A stretch of DNA of 64,000 nt from Chrysomallon squamiferum (GCA_012295275.1 CM022665.1:16799476-16863475), one strand, 5' to 3'; counted from the first letter of the stretch, positions 37,351-49,450 are shown. Translations and numbers: made by a program. Notes: a model not told the origin generated them from the sequence alone.

Positions 37351-37484
37351 ATTATCTAATTTATACGAAAAAAAAGAAGAAAAAAAAAAAGAACATGTCT
37401 AATTTAAAATGTTTTAGGAGAACTTATTATATTGTTTTAATTAATTTTTTCCTCCATTTGTATAATTTTATAATTAGTTTTAAT
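37067..37484. repeat. Foldback element: roughly 88 bp inverted repeat around TTTA and AT arrays
   Basis: The left arm at about 37067-37153 and the right arm at about 37393-37484 are reverse complements with only about four mismatches. Shared words include CTAATTATAAAATTATACAA, AATTAAAACAATATAATAAG and TTCTCCTAAAACATTTTA. The 240 bp between them holds (TTTA)13 at 37204-37255 and an (AT)n tract at 37300-37347. Transcribed, it would make a long hairpin. Confidence 0.85.
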
Positions 37485-37659
37485 AGCTAGATAGATATAA
37501 ATATACATATACAGATATAAATATGCGTACAAATTAAATAATCGTAGTTTATACTAATTTTTTCTAGTTGTGTTTTAATTTATGATTATTTAAAAAAATA
37601 ATAACAATTTAATTAAATTAATTAATTGATTAATTAATTTATTTAATTGTTTATTTATT

Positions 37660-37690
37660 TATAGTGTTATTATTATTATTATTGTTATTA

Positions 37691-37722
<32 letters not shown>

Positions 37723-37785
37723 TATTACTGTTGTTGTTATTATTATTATTATTATTTATTTATTTTTTATTTATTAAATAATTAT
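37660..37785. repeat. ATT/TTG/TTTA compound microsatellite
   Basis: (ATT)n with GTT interruptions passing into ATTT runs. Confidence 0.9.
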
Positions 37786-38405
37786 TTGTGTTTTTATTTT
37801 GATGTATTTTGATTTTTTTACTTTTCTTCGATTTTTTTTTTGATTTTTTACCTATACCTTATTCACGAAATATTTTTCTTAAAACACTAGAAATAACTTT
37901 CATTGTTCTGTAATCTACTCTATGACGTCATAAGTACAGACAAAAAATACTATCTAATGTTTTTGGCTTGACTGAAAACAAACAAATCAATAAATTATAA
38001 GTAGAAAATATATTTCTTCGTATCACCAAAGATACCCTTTAAAAATCTCTTTCAGGCTAACAAGAATATTTAATGCAGTGGTAATATTAATCAGATAAAT
38101 TCTGTTTAATATTATTTGCATTAATAAAATACGTTTATTTATTTCTAATATGTATGTATGTATTTAAATGTGTGTGTGTGTGTGTGTAACTCAAAGAAAT
38201 AAGCTAAATTTATTACACTAATATATAATTTTTTCTTTGAAAAAAACGTGATGAAACTAACATTGTTAAAATCGTAATTGTCTTTTGCTAGACTTGAATA
38301 AATTTTTCTTTTGATAAAAATTTAGCCAGGTTTCGAGGATAACGTAACATATACATGTGTGTGCGCTCAGGTGGTTCATTTATATCTCAGGTATAGGGAT
38401 CATAG

Positions 38406-38486
38406 TATTATTGTTATGGTTGCTGTTGTTGGTGTTGTTGTTGATGTTATTAGTATTACTACTATTGCTAGCACTACTACTGCTAG

Positions 38487-38518
<32 letters not shown>

Positions 38519-38528
38519 TTGTTACTGC

Positions 38529-38576
<48 letters not shown>

Positions 38577-38577
38577 C
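38406..38577. repeat. Compound trinucleotide array (GTT, ACT, ATT)
   Basis: GTT-rich, then GCT/ACT-rich, then pure (ATT)18. Open frames across it are homopolymeric (Leu, Asn, Ser, Thr, Ile) and are artefacts. Confidence 0.9.
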
Positions 38578-38999
38578 CACAAGTAACATTGCTTTATGAA
38601 AATGATATGTAATCAACAATTCAAGGTAAATGTTGTCAAATTGTGAATGATGTGGTTAAATAAACTATTTTAACAATACTTTATTTTGTAAAAACTTTTA
38701 AACAGTAAAATGAAATATATATAATTCTATGACGATGGTGATAATCAAATAATAGTAGTAGTAGTAAGAAGAAGAAGAAGAAGAGAACAACAACAACAAA
38801 AACGACAAAAGACAATAAACTAATAAATTAAATTAATAAATATATAAAATTAAATTAAAGAAAGAAAGAAGGAAAGAAAAAATAGAAGGCAGAAAAGAAG
38901 GAAGTAGATATATGATTAACGGTGTATATTTTATAAATATTTTGTAGCTAAAACTCATGACAAATTAATAGTTTTTATCCTTCAGCAGTCTGTGAAGAT

Positions 39000-39244
39000 G
39001 ATAATACGTTTTTACATCCTGTTGTTTTGACCTGCGGTCTGTCATAGACAACAGCGCACTGGTGTTCCGTCACTGTTTCCTCCAATAGCGCGTCGATCGT
39101 AAGTGAGAGGGCGGAGCTTCGGGCAGATAATCATTGCTATTGGTTAACGTTCGAGAGACAGCTTTTGTGAGCTGTGATGATTAGCAGGAATTTGTCACAG
39201 TAACTAAACATCTTTATACAGAGTCCCCAGCGGTATTAAGTTGA
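39000..39244 (+). promoter_or_regulatory. FoxG proximal promoter / 5' UTR
   Basis: The CpG-containing block immediately upstream of the FoxG ATG carries a CCAAT box (39082-39086), an inverted CCAAT box (ATTGG, 39139-39143) and a GC-box-like GGGCGGAGC (39109-39117) between them. The CCAAT-GC-CCAAT grouping is typical of TATA-less promoters. A TTTATA word near 39211 is too close to the ATG to be the only TATA box. Confidence 0.6.
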
Positions 39245-40528
39245 ATGGATGTTAACATGCTCCGGTCAGAACAAATTTCTGTGCTTGAAAACACTATTTT
39301 ACACGACAGAGGTTCTCTGGCGAGTATTCAAAACGGTATGGTGCAGTTACCCGAAAAGACAAAGTTGCAAAAAGTGGCATTTCATCCTTTCAGTATCCGT
39401 AGAATGTTGGGTGAGGATATTGACGACGACAGCGATGTAGATGAAAACGTCAAAGATGATGTAGAGAGTGATTTGAAAGTTGGACAGAAACAAGAAAATG
39501 AAGAAGAAGAAGAAGAAGATGAATATGAAGAAGAAAAAAAAGATTTGGCCTGTCATGCAGATGATCATTTGATGGGAGATGTGGAAGTTGATAAAAGCTT
39601 TGAAAATGATCTACTGAAAGAAAAAAATGAAGACAACGCGAAAGAAAGTGAAAAAAATATGAAAGAAAAAGAGAAAGAGGGGGAAAAGACAGCGGAGAAA
39701 CCGCCATTTTCGTACAATGCGTTGATCATGATGGCAATCCGAAGTAGTGCAGAGAAAAGATTGACTCTGAGTCAGATTTATGAATTTATTATGAAGAACT
39801 TTCCATATTACAAAGACAACAAGCAGGGTTGGCAGAATTCAATCAGGCACAATCTCAGTCTAAATAAGTGTTTTGTTAAGGTACCACGGCACTATGACGA
39901 CCCAGGCAAGGGCAACTACTGGATGCTCGACCCGTCCTGCGACGACGTCTTCATCGGCGGCACAACAGGAAAACTTAGAAGGAGATCTACGCTGGCGTCG
40001 AGAAGCCGGCTTGCTGCTCTAAAGAGATCTGGATTTCCACATTTTGCACCGCCGGAATTTCCCTTCCCCCACGAAAATTTCTTCCCGTATGCCGGTTATG
40101 CTTCACTGCCGTCCTTGCCACGGCTTCCTTATTCCAGTACATCTTTAGCCTACCCTCCTTGTGCTTTGCCCATGCCCGTTTCTAACGGTATGGATGGAAC
40201 TCTACAAAACAGCATAAATTTTTCAATGAACAGAATTTTGTCAGCTAATTCGACTACTCCAGTAATGCCTATTCGTGTGCCAATGGGGCTGCCATCGCCG
40301 ATGATGTACAACAGACAAGCAGCATCACTAGCGGCATTACGAACGTCGTTTTTTCTTCAAGGCCTTGATCCTCAGCTGAGAAGACGACAGTTTTATCATA
40401 ACTTGGCGACAAGAGGAATGGCGCAGACAGTTTCTCAAATGAGAATTCCAAGTTTGTCTTCAGCAGGTAGCCTCATGCCAACCCCGTCATCGTCGTTTTC
40501 TTCCGTAGTCAGTGAGCAGAGCGATTAA
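39245..40528 (+). CDS. foxG: FoxG / brain factor 1 forkhead transcription factor
   Basis: This 427 aa, single-exon gene encodes a forkhead DNA-binding factor. Vertebrate FOXG1 and insect Sloppy-paired pattern the forebrain and head, mostly as repressors. An in-frame TGA directly precedes the ATG, fixing the start. FSIRRML at residues 49-55 is an eh1-like Groucho/TLE motif, matching the FSI-type motif near the N terminus of other FoxG proteins. Residues about 57-150 are Asp/Glu/Lys-rich. The forkhead domain is about 152-245: [65 protein letters not shown], and the FoxG hallmark [17 protein letters not shown]. The C-terminal half is rich in Pro, Ser and Leu. The vertebrate YWPMSPFLSL segment is not recognisable. 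The intronless coding sequence agrees with vertebrate FOXG1. Confidence 0.97.
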   Translation: MDVNMLRSEQISVLENTILHDRGSLASIQNGMVQLPEKTKLQKVAFHPFSIRRMLGEDIDDDSDVDENVKDDVESDLKVGQKQENEEEEEEDEYEEEKKDLACHADDHLMGDVEVDKSFENDLLKEKNEDNAKESEKNMKEKEKEGEKTAEKPPFSYNALIMMAIRSSAEKRLTLSQIYEFIMKNFPYYKDNKQGWQNSIRHNLSLNKCFVKVPRHYDDPGKGNYWMLDPSCDDVFIGGTTGKLRRRSTLASRSRLAALKRSGFPHFAPPEFPFPHENFFPYAGYASLPSLPRLPYSSTSLAYPPCALPMPVSNGMDGTLQNSINFSMNRILSANSTTPVMPIRVPMGLPSPMMYNRQAASLAALRTSFFLQGLDPQLRRRQFYHNLATRGMAQTVSQMRIPSLSSAGSLMPTPSSSFSSVVSEQSD

Positions 40529-40779
40529 AATGAGGTAAAACACAGTGACGTTTTAACAGTGCTATTTAACTATGAACGTTTGTCTCAGCAAGGTTTAAAA
40601 GAAACGACTACAAAAACAATTATTACAAAATTTTGGTAAGAAATGCGACTCGACAATTATCAGTGCTAATTAGTTATTCTTGATGTTTGAAATTAGTGTA
40701 TAGTTTGTCTGGTTTAAATGTGATCACTTGAATACATGGCAATAACATACAAATATTTTAAGGTTTTTTTTTTGTTGTT

Positions 40780-40852
40780 TTTTTTTAAATTTATTTATTT
40801 ATTTATTGTTGTTATTATAATTATAATTATAATAATAATAATAATAATAATA

Positions 40853-40886
<34 letters not shown>

Positions 40887-40893
40887 TATATTA

Positions 40894-40951
<58 letters not shown>

Positions 40952-40955
40952 TTGT
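40780..40955. repeat. (AAT)n/(ATT)n array in the FoxG 3' flank
   Basis: TTTA units, then AAT, then a long interrupted (ATT)n, about 170 bp in all. It may lie within the 3' UTR. Confidence 0.9.
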
Positions 40956-41335
40956 ATTTATTTACTTTTTTAAATATTATTCTACTTAATCTAAGATTTT
41001 AAATTTCTGTTCGGACAATACTGTGAAATTTTATATTCATTCTTTGATTTACTAAATGTTGTTCGTACAGGTACCTGAAATTACATTTTACGTCACAGTA
41101 TTCATCATATTTATTGTAACTATTACTTTTTCAGGTAATTCATAAAAAGTACCATTTCACAGTCACAGACATTAAAATTAGCAAATATTACAAAAATAAT
41201 GATTATTATTACTTTCCATATTTTTGGTTTATTTATTTGATTTGATTAGATTTGATCTCTTTAGCATCGTCATAATAAAAATAAAAACAAACAAAATTTT
41301 AAAAGAATGAATACCAATAATTCGATATATATTTG

Positions 41336-41341
41336 AATAAA
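41336..41341 (+). terminator. FoxG polyadenylation signal candidate
   Basis: AATAAA lies about 810 bp after the FoxG stop. Others occur upstream near 41270, so the real site is uncertain. Confidence 0.3.
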
Positions 41342-41568
41342 GCACTACTCAGATTGTTTTGCATTAAATTTAAAGATGTAAAGAGTACGTTTACTGTGTG
41401 TCAGCCAGTTGTGTTAAGTAAAGATGTATCTATCTCTCTTCAATACACAGTTTTACAAGCACGGCGCTACAGATTGTTTTATTTCGCATCGAAATATTTT
41501 GAATATAAATAATAATCAGTTACTATGATTTTAGCTGTCTATGCATTATACTTTCGTTTATAAAAATG

Positions 41569-41571
<3 letters not shown>

Positions 41572-41630
<59 letters not shown>

Positions 41631-41642
41631 GAAGTACCTCTA

Positions 41643-41699
<57 letters not shown>

Positions 41700-41700
41700 T
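41572..41700. repeat. (AT)n then (ATT)n microsatellites
   Basis: About 27 AT units, a 20 bp spacer, then about 19 ATT units. Confidence 0.95.
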
Positions 41701-41879
41701 AAAGGGGACTATTAATGTAATTCGGGGAAAAAATGGGAGCTGGTTATTATTTTAAAATATTTTTTAAAGGAAAGACACAAACAGTTTCAAAGAAAGAAAA
41801 AAGGAAAGAACGGTTAATAGAAAGGTAGTAACGAAGGGCAAACCAGTAATAATAAATTAAAATTTGTAAATATATTTAT

Positions 41880-42115
41880 TATATGTGTGTTTGTGTGTAT
41901 GTATTTGTGTGTGTGTGTATGTATGTATGTATGTATGTATGTGTGTATATGTATATATATATATATATATGTTTATATTTAGATATGTGTGTGTATATAT
42001 GTGTATATATATACACACACATACACACACACACATATATATATATATACAAACACATATATATACACACACATACATATACATATATACACATATACAT
42101 ATATATGTATATAAA
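41880..42115. repeat. GT/GTAT/AT/CA compound microsatellite
   Basis: Alternating GTGT, GTAT, ATAT and ACAC tracts over about 235 bp. All frames on both strands stay open only because of the repeat. Confidence 0.95.
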
Positions 42116-42224
42116 TGAGATTGTTACGTTACTTTTTAAATTTCTGTGTTAATTTAATATAGGTTAAACGCTTTTCAAAGTGGATATTTAAGTAGGCTGA
42201 AAATGAAAATTTAAAAGTTTCAAC

Positions 42225-42225
<1 letters not shown>

Positions 42226-42265
<40 letters not shown>

Positions 42266-42508
42266 GTGTTATTGTTGTTGTTGTTACTATCATCATCATC
42301 ATTATTATTATCAGTAGCTGCAGCAACAGCTCCATTATCAGCATTATATAATAATGTTTTAATATACCTTTAAAAAAATCTTTGTTACTCACTTAATTTT
42401 TTTTCTTTCTAAATTTGTCTAATATACTGAACCTTTTCCCATTTATTTGTTTTCAAGTAATCATCACTTTTCTTTTGTATTTTCTAATCTAGTTTTAATA
42501 ATAATAAT

Positions 42509-42552
<44 letters not shown>
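42226..42552. repeat. (ATT)n and (AAT)n arrays with intervening unique sequence
   Basis: (ATT)n at 42226-42266, GTT and ATC interruptions to 42312, unique sequence, then (AAT)n at 42498-42550. Confidence 0.85.
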
Positions 42553-42885
42553 TTTTCTTGAGGACAATAATATGACTGTTAATGTGTTTTGTTATTAACA
42601 TAACTTAAGAATTGAATGTATAAAGATTAATTGTAAAATTATTGATGTCTTCGTGGAACGCCAAGATGCACGGAAAGTTTTGTTTGAATTTTATTATCAT
42701 TGCTGTGAACAGTATTGTTATGTTTTGTTACGGTTACTCCAGCAGGTACTTGAAAAAAATAAACGTTTACGTTACCGAGTTGTTTTATTTTATTTCTTTT
42801 TCCACTTCGTTTATTCGTAAAATAATAATATACTTCTTTCTCTTTCTCGTATTTTGATTTTCTTTCACGTTCTCTGTCTCGTTTT

Positions 42886-43113
42886 ATTATTATTATCATC
42901 GTCGTCTTCATAATCATTATTATTATCAGGGTCATCAATGTAATCATTACATCATCATTATCTTTATTAACATCGGCATCATCATCATTAATTTTTCAGA
43001 ATTATTACTGTCATTTATTTATCAAATCATTCACAGTTTCACTTTATTTCTTTATTATTATTATTATTATTTTTTTTTTATTTTTTTTTTTTTTTTTTTT
43101 TTGCAATTTTTTA

Positions 43114-43160
<47 letters not shown>

Positions 43161-43257
43161 TTCTTTTGCTGGTTGTTACACAAAAGAGTTTTTTTTTCGT
43201 CTTATTATTTAAAATGTTATTGTGGCCTGTTGTCAGTAACAACAATGGCAACGACAG

Positions 43258-43293
<36 letters not shown>

Positions 43294-43295
43294 AC

Positions 43296-43332
<37 letters not shown>

Positions 43333-43350
43333 GTAGTAGTAGTAGTAGTA
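42886..43350. repeat. Cluster of ATT, T, CAA, AAT and AGT arrays
   Basis: ATT/ATC runs at 42886-42990, poly-T at 43071-43102, (ATT)n at 43111-43158, (CAA)n at 43258-43292, (AAT)n at 43294-43331 and (AGT)n to 43350. Confidence 0.9.
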
Positions 43351-43499
43351 ATGAATTAACGTTCCATGTACCTGTATTAAGAAAGTATATTATTATTTTA
43401 CGAAAAGAAATTTAACGTTTAGGACATTTAATAAAAATAAACGTTCGTGATTTAAATTTTGATTTTTTTTTTTTTTTTTTTTTTCACATTTAGACAAAT

Positions 43500-43905
43500 C
43501 AGCCTCGTTATTATCGTCATCATCTTTATTATCATCATAAAATTAAAAAATAATCTTCTTTACATTTAGATATTCAATAATTAATCATTATCATCTGTGC
43601 TGTTCTTTTCTTTTCTTTTCGATTTGATAATCACTGTTATCACTATCATTATATTCTTGATCTATATGATGATCATTATCGTTATTATTACGATGATCGT
43701 TATCATCGCCATTGTTACGCATGTCGTCATTATAACAAAATTACGTAAATGAACTTTTAGACGCGAAATAAATTAATTATTACCCTTTGATCATAATCAT
43801 CATAACAATTATCATAATTATAAATATCATCATCATCTTCATCAATACTGTCACTATCATCATCATCAGTATTGTCAGTATCATCATCATCATCATCATC
43901 GTTGG
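43500..43905. repeat. ATC/ATT degenerate trinucleotide region
   Basis: Imperfect TCA/TTA/ATC repeats, densest at 43800-43900. No coding content. Confidence 0.75.
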
Positions 43906-43919
43906 TTTGTTCAGACATT

Positions 43920-44260
43920 CTGGTTATTCACTGTTACAGAATTAAGCAATTTATTTACTAAGTGTTAAATCATTTCCACGCTAAACGTGACACGAAGGAA
44001 AAACCAACAAAAACAGCATGATACGGTAGCTGTTGGCGGGTATAATCTCGTGCCAAAGCCGCGTGAGCTTCTATGTATATTTCTCGAAACTGTTAGCTCA
44101 ACAACAAGTTATGTTTTTCCCATTCAAGCTTTTGTTGGTTCCCTGTAGGGAGTTTTTCCTCGTGTGAATATGTCTGTGTGGTTTCTCGTATGATTATGCA
44201 AAACTCATTCATGATTGCACTCGTTAATGAATTGGTGTTGTTTTTGTGGTTTTTTATTTA
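43920..44260. other. Complex island downstream of FoxG
   Basis: About 340 bp of non-repetitive sequence containing TATGATTATGCAAAAC (octamer-like, POU-type) near 44188 and several TAAT words. It is a regulatory candidate by context. No gene is seen. Confidence 0.3.
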
Positions 44261-44529
44261 ATTTTTATTTTTTTGTTTATTTCAATTAAGGTTTATAATT
44301 TAACTATGGCATCACAACAATAAGGAAAATTGTGCCGATCAAAACATGTTTTGACGGTTGTAAGTGGCACATATCAAAATATTTCTGTTATATGAATATA
44401 TGTGTTTATCTGTTTATGTATGGATGTACATTATTGTGTACACTATATATATATAATAACTTAAATAATTTGTACACGCATGTAAAGATACGTTCATATA
44501 TTTGTGTGCGTGCGAGCGTGCTGCTTTGT

Positions 44530-44531
44530 AA

Positions 44532-44575
<44 letters not shown>

Positions 44576-44871
44576 GTATGTATCTCAGTCTATGTGTGTA
44601 CACATTTATTTATAATGCATATAAACATTTATAGTATATACACACAAACGTTCATAAAGATAGATACATATATATGCTGTATATACATACGTACGAGTGT
44701 GTGTGTGTGTGTGTGTGGGTGAGCGCGTGCATGGCGTGTGTGTATTTCTCAAAATACAAAAATGCATATGTTTTGATATATCTTTGTATGTGAATGAGCA
44801 TAATAATAATAAATAATAATGGTAAAAAAATATTCATCGAACAAGCCTAGCAATAATAATAATAATACAAA

Positions 44872-44930
<59 letters not shown>

Positions 44931-45132
44931 TAACAGTAACAGTAACAACAATGATAATAACAACAACGACAATAACAAAAATAATAACAAAAAATATTAA
45001 AGGTAATAATAAAATAACAGTAACAATAATAACAATAGCAATAATCAAAGTAGTGGTAATAATAATAATAATATATAAAATTGTAATAAGAACAAGAACA
45101 GTAACAATAATGATGCAAACAGTAAAATAATG

Positions 45133-45175
<43 letters not shown>

Positions 45176-45180
45176 TGATG
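44530..45180. repeat. TA/GTAT, GT and AAT arrays
   Basis: (TA)n-(GTAT)n at 44536-44582, (GT)n at 44697-44717, then AAT-rich sequence from 44806 to 45178 with pure blocks at 44872-44926 and 45127-45170. Long Asn/Ile/Tyr-rich frames here are repeat artefacts. Confidence 0.9.
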
Positions 45181-45189
45181 ATATATCAC

Positions 45190-45480
45190 TTTATAAAGCC
45201 ATGTGTAAACGCATGCTTTAAAATGTTAAAGAATATTTCCGGTACTAGTAACCCAATCTCGGCATATGTTTCTTGTACATTTCAGTTGCGCAATCGACAT
45301 GTAGCAATGAAATTGACAACTCAACTGAACGTATTAGATGATGTCGATCAATATTTAGACAAATTGCATCAATTACACAGCTTCAACAAACACGTATATT
45401 TCTCATTTCCTTAGGGAAAAGGTGTTGAAATATCGCTTCTTAAAGATACACGTTGTTGTCGTTTCATTCAAGAAATTTCA
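45190..45480. other. Non-repetitive island with an unrecognised short frame
   Basis: A + strand frame (45130-45414) becomes complex after the AAT repeat, encoding about 75 residues including LRNRHVAMKLTTQLNVLDDV. I recognise no family, and splice or start signals are unconvincing. It is either a noncoding island or a gene remnant. Confidence 0.25.
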
Positions 45481-45829
45481 GTTAAAATGCATTAGTTTAA
45501 TTATGAATTAATGAATTAACGGTTTAATGACAGTTTTCATTTTTTTTTCCCCATTGAACACAGTCTTTGTTAATAATAAAGTATAACGATCACATAATTA
45601 GTATTTGACACTATATTTAATAATTTTTTTATATTTAATTACCATAATAATAAATTAGATATATGTTTATTTTATTAATGCTATATTATTTATTTATTTA
45701 TTTATTCAATTCCATTTTATTTATATTTTATTTATGATTTATTTATTTATTTATTTAAGCTGATGAATGAATGAATAAAAAATAAAATAAAATAAAATAA
45801 AATAAAATTTCAAAAATCGTTTCATCTGA

Positions 45830-46280
45830 CAAATCAACACCAGTTGACCAGATAATAGTTTTCATTTTGTGACAGCGGCGATTATTTCATCATGTTGATG
45901 TGACAAATTGGAACTGACGTTTCAAACAGGTGCTCCGTGGCTTGTCTTTTACCATGTGTATTTCTCTTTCAAGCTATATTCTTTCTTGTCATTGTTCGCA
46001 AAGCAAATTGCTTGTCATTAATAATACTTGCCGGCCAACAATGAACTTAAATCACCGTCCGTCTTAGACGACCTTTTGACAAATCAAGATTTTATTTTAT
46101 GTTTTTATTAATATTTTCACTGACCCATAAAATGACAAAATCAGTTTTTAAACTGTTGATATTGACCTAACTGGAAAGCTAACACGCCGCTTAGATTTTG
46201 GTCCCGTTTAAATTCTGTTGATGCACAAAAGGTTTGTAAAAAATGTTAGACCGGTCAGTTTGGTGTGGAAAAACCGTTCA
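45830..46280. other. Candidate regulatory island with SOX- and homeodomain-like motifs
   Basis: ATTGTTC (45991-45997) and AACAATG (46037-46043) are oppositely oriented SOX-type words around AAGCAAATTGCTTG and CATTAATAATAC, which contain octamer/homeodomain-like cores. It sits about 5.4 kb downstream of FoxG. Confidence 0.35.
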
Positions 46281-46307
46281 TTTATTTATCTGGGTAATAT
46301 TGGTGAG

Positions 46308-46341
<34 letters not shown>

Positions 46342-46445
46342 TACACTTGATTCGGAAGCATTCTTGAATTTAATTTATTCAGGGTTTTTTTCATTCACAG
46401 TATTTACATTTACCGATATTTAACTGATTACAATATTACATGGAA

Positions 46446-46446
<1 letters not shown>

Positions 46447-46496
<50 letters not shown>
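46447..46496. repeat. (CA)n microsatellite
   Basis: About 25 uninterrupted CA units. Confidence 0.97.
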
Positions 46497-46499
46497 CTG

Positions 46500-46870
46500 T
46501 TTTCTTATTACGTACTCGCTTGGGCGGTCCACGTTACGACGTTTAAATAAAACAAACAGAACTGCTGTAATAACAGGTCGGTTAAGAAAACAAAGCTAAC
46601 CAAAAACTGGATCCAGTCATCTGTATAGGATTAAGCCGTGTAAATATTAACTAGATATTCATTAATAACATTAATTAGACAGGATGGCCAATATTTGATA
46701 ATTATTTCCAATTAGCAACAACACGTGTACATTTATCATCTGTTCAGAGTATGCGAATTTGAATGTTATGGAAACCACTGAAGGAATATTTGTTCAGCGA
46801 CATCTCAACACTTCTTTGAATCCCATTAGGTCAATATATAAAGTCTAGGAGAAAACCTGATGCTAAATCT
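46500..46870. other. Complex intergenic island
   Basis: Non-repetitive sequence with scattered CpG. It includes GTTTAAATAAAACAAACAG near 46540, similar to molluscan repeat tails. No gene or domain is seen. Confidence 0.3.
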
Positions 46871-47025
46871 CTGAACTTATATTTGTAAGCAGTTAGCTGC
46901 AATATCTATTTAATTTTCTGTTTCGATAAAATGAGTAATTAAAATCATATAAATCGAACCCGAATTTAAATAGATTTAGGTAAAAAGCTACAAACCTTAA
47001 TCATACTTAGACAAATTTTAAAGTT

Positions 47026-47058
47026 AATTTTAATTTTAATTTTATTTTATTTTATTTA

Positions 47059-47131
<73 letters not shown>

Positions 47132-47150
47132 TTTTTTTTTTTTTTTTTAT
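47026..47150. repeat. TTTTA/ATT/T compound repeat
   Basis: TTTTA units, then (ATT)n with one interruption, then poly-T. Confidence 0.92.
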
Positions 47151-47328
47151 TCTATACCTTCAACATCAGTCATCTCTGTGGTTTCTGTGGATCAAACCAG
47201 GCTGGTTCTATTCCGGACACTGGGACTCTGTCAGATAATACATATTTTACTATATTAAATAACATGCATAACATAAAAGTTATTAGTACAATATAGACCA
47301 TACAGTACAGAATACATACGTGTCTGTT

Positions 47329-47364
<36 letters not shown>

Positions 47365-47659
47365 AGTAAAAAAATCTGCCTTACAATATATGTTACAGCA
47401 ACAAACAAGAACGCGTAAGATTTGAAAATAAATAAAAGGCGACCTATTTATCACCCTGTCCATGTTTGTACACTTCACGCTAAATAAACGAGGTTCGCGT
47501 GTTCACCCGCTTCTCGTGAATTGAAAAACAAACATTTACATTAGACTGCCAGTTTGTGAAGAGAGGTATTATCTTTTTGTGAAGTGATTCTTAACAACCT
47601 CATACAAGCAGTAATGAGAAACTAAACACAGCGTACTTGTGTTTTCTGTTTATTTTTTA

Positions 47660-47794
<135 letters not shown>

Positions 47795-47879
47795 TTCTCT
47801 GGGAATAAAAGCATGATTTTGTATTTTGTGGGGGAAGGTTCATCTTACTTTACATAATGATTAATATAATATTGTACAA

Positions 47880-48185
47880 TTTATCATTCATACGCGTCTG
47901 ACATGGACAGACTTAGATTAATGATCATTACAAAATGTCCATGAGAGAGTGGATGATTTTTAACACTCTGATGATGTCCTAGGACCACTACCATCCAAAG
48001 AAAATCTGTCTATATTCGATGCCATTACACCAAAGAACGTATTAATGACTGTCCTATTTCATGTAAAAGATCCTCTGGTGATAACTGAAAAATTTGTCTG
48101 TTTTGCGGTGTTTTAAAATATTGGCGTCCAGTACCGATGTTAGATGTTATAATGATGATGTTAAATAAAACAAAGTTGAATTTTT
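47880..48185 (+). mobile_element. Possible SINE-like or other short repeat with a GTTAAATAAAACAAA tail
   Basis: A roughly 300 bp complex segment ends ATGATGTTAAATAAAACAAA. Similar GTTAAAyAAAACA tails end common short repeats in mollusc genomes, as far as I recall. Related words occur at 34792, 46540, 51613, 56737 and 57430. No A/B boxes could be placed. Confidence 0.25.
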
Positions 48186-48189
48186 ATTC

Positions 48190-49450
48190 CACAAAGAACG
48201 CTGTTATTTCACATTTCAGAATGCCTCAAGCCCATTATACGCAAGTGGTTGTTGTACATGGTTCGACTACGACTAACTGCAGTTTGTCAGCATGGCTAAT
48301 AACAGTGTCTGATTAACACTTCCTGTTACACGATAAACTCCACAGTGTACAATGACAAAAGACTTTGGTTTAAAAAATCCTCTTAGAGAAAGCACAACAC
48401 AGAATGGAGCGGGTACGCCCTCTCAATTATCACCCAAAAGTCTGAAGAAGATATCTTGTTAAAATCAGCTCGCATCACCAACCCCGTCTAGCCACGTTGG
48501 CAAGTTCACGCCAAACACGGGCATTGTGCGACCCAAGATGAAAGACGCCGTCCTACGAAGAACTCGGAAGCCCTTCAGCGGAAATACCTGCAAATTCCGA
48601 TATACCACTGTGTATCTACCAACAGTCTGTCATTGCCCCAAAACGGCCGTACCTAAACCGTGAAATAGTTAGTGATTTTTCGCGGTCCGGTCCTGTCAAG
48701 AGCAAGTGAAACACTTTAATTATTTCAGTCCCACGGCGAGTTAATAGCAGGGAAGAGACACACCAGACCGAGGGATAATGGGTGTGAAAAAAGAAGAAGA
48801 TTTCTGTGGAACTACAAGTAGCGGCGTATTGATACACCACAAGTGGACTGATGGGAAAATTGGACGACCCAGTTCCGTTTGTCCGCAGCGCCCTCTAGCG
48901 AACTGGTGAATGACATTCAAGATGGCTTTGATACGGAATTGAAAAGAATGATGATGAGCGAACAAATGTGTTATGACATCTTACGCTAAAAACATGCGTC
49001 GGAATCAATCCGTTTTTCTTTCAACACTGTTTGTAGTCTGCAGCGGTTAAACATGTGAATGTGTTACCAAACTGCGTTGATCTTAAGCTGGTCTCACGCT
49101 GGTAAGATGTTTCCTAAAGTGATCCTATCAGCATAGGTGTTGTACTGAATTAGTCACCATGACGCATTTGGATCTGCTGAATATTAACATCATCGCTTAT
49201 TAATTTTATCACATAATGTATTCTGATGAATTAGAACGACACGAATGAATCGAACAGTTCAATACATTTCGACATTAACAAACACTACGAGTTCAGTTTT
49301 GTATGAGAGAGGAAACTCGATGTAGCCACTTACTCTTTATCGACTAACAAGGGGTAATTTATATACATCTCCCCAAATGCAAGGAATCATATCTTGTGTT
49401 CTCTGATAAAGCTGTCGCGGAAACCGTTTTGGAACGGGAAATAATAACTT
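48190..49450. other. Long complex, CpG-bearing island; no recognisable gene
   Basis: About 1.25 kb without microsatellite and with higher G+C than its surroundings. Overlapping - strand frames of 74 codons at 48616-48965 show no domain. It could be a decayed element or regulatory sequence. Confidence 0.3.

Noticed and set aside
38357-38619. Overlapping frames on both strands rich in Leu, Asn, Ser and Ile
   Set aside because: They are translations of trinucleotide repeats, with no unique sequence.
39347-39707. - strand Phe/Leu-rich frames under FoxG
   Set aside because: Complement of the acidic/lysine-rich FoxG linker, not independent genes.
41857-42152. Cys/Val/Tyr-rich frames on both strands, superficially like secreted cysteine-rich peptides
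   Set aside because: They come entirely from GT/GTAT/CA microsatellite and stay open in all frames.
44749-45189. 146-codon - strand frame and its + strand partner
   Set aside because: AAT/ATT repeat artefact. The homopolymeric Ile/Tyr/Val composition does not represent a membrane protein gene.
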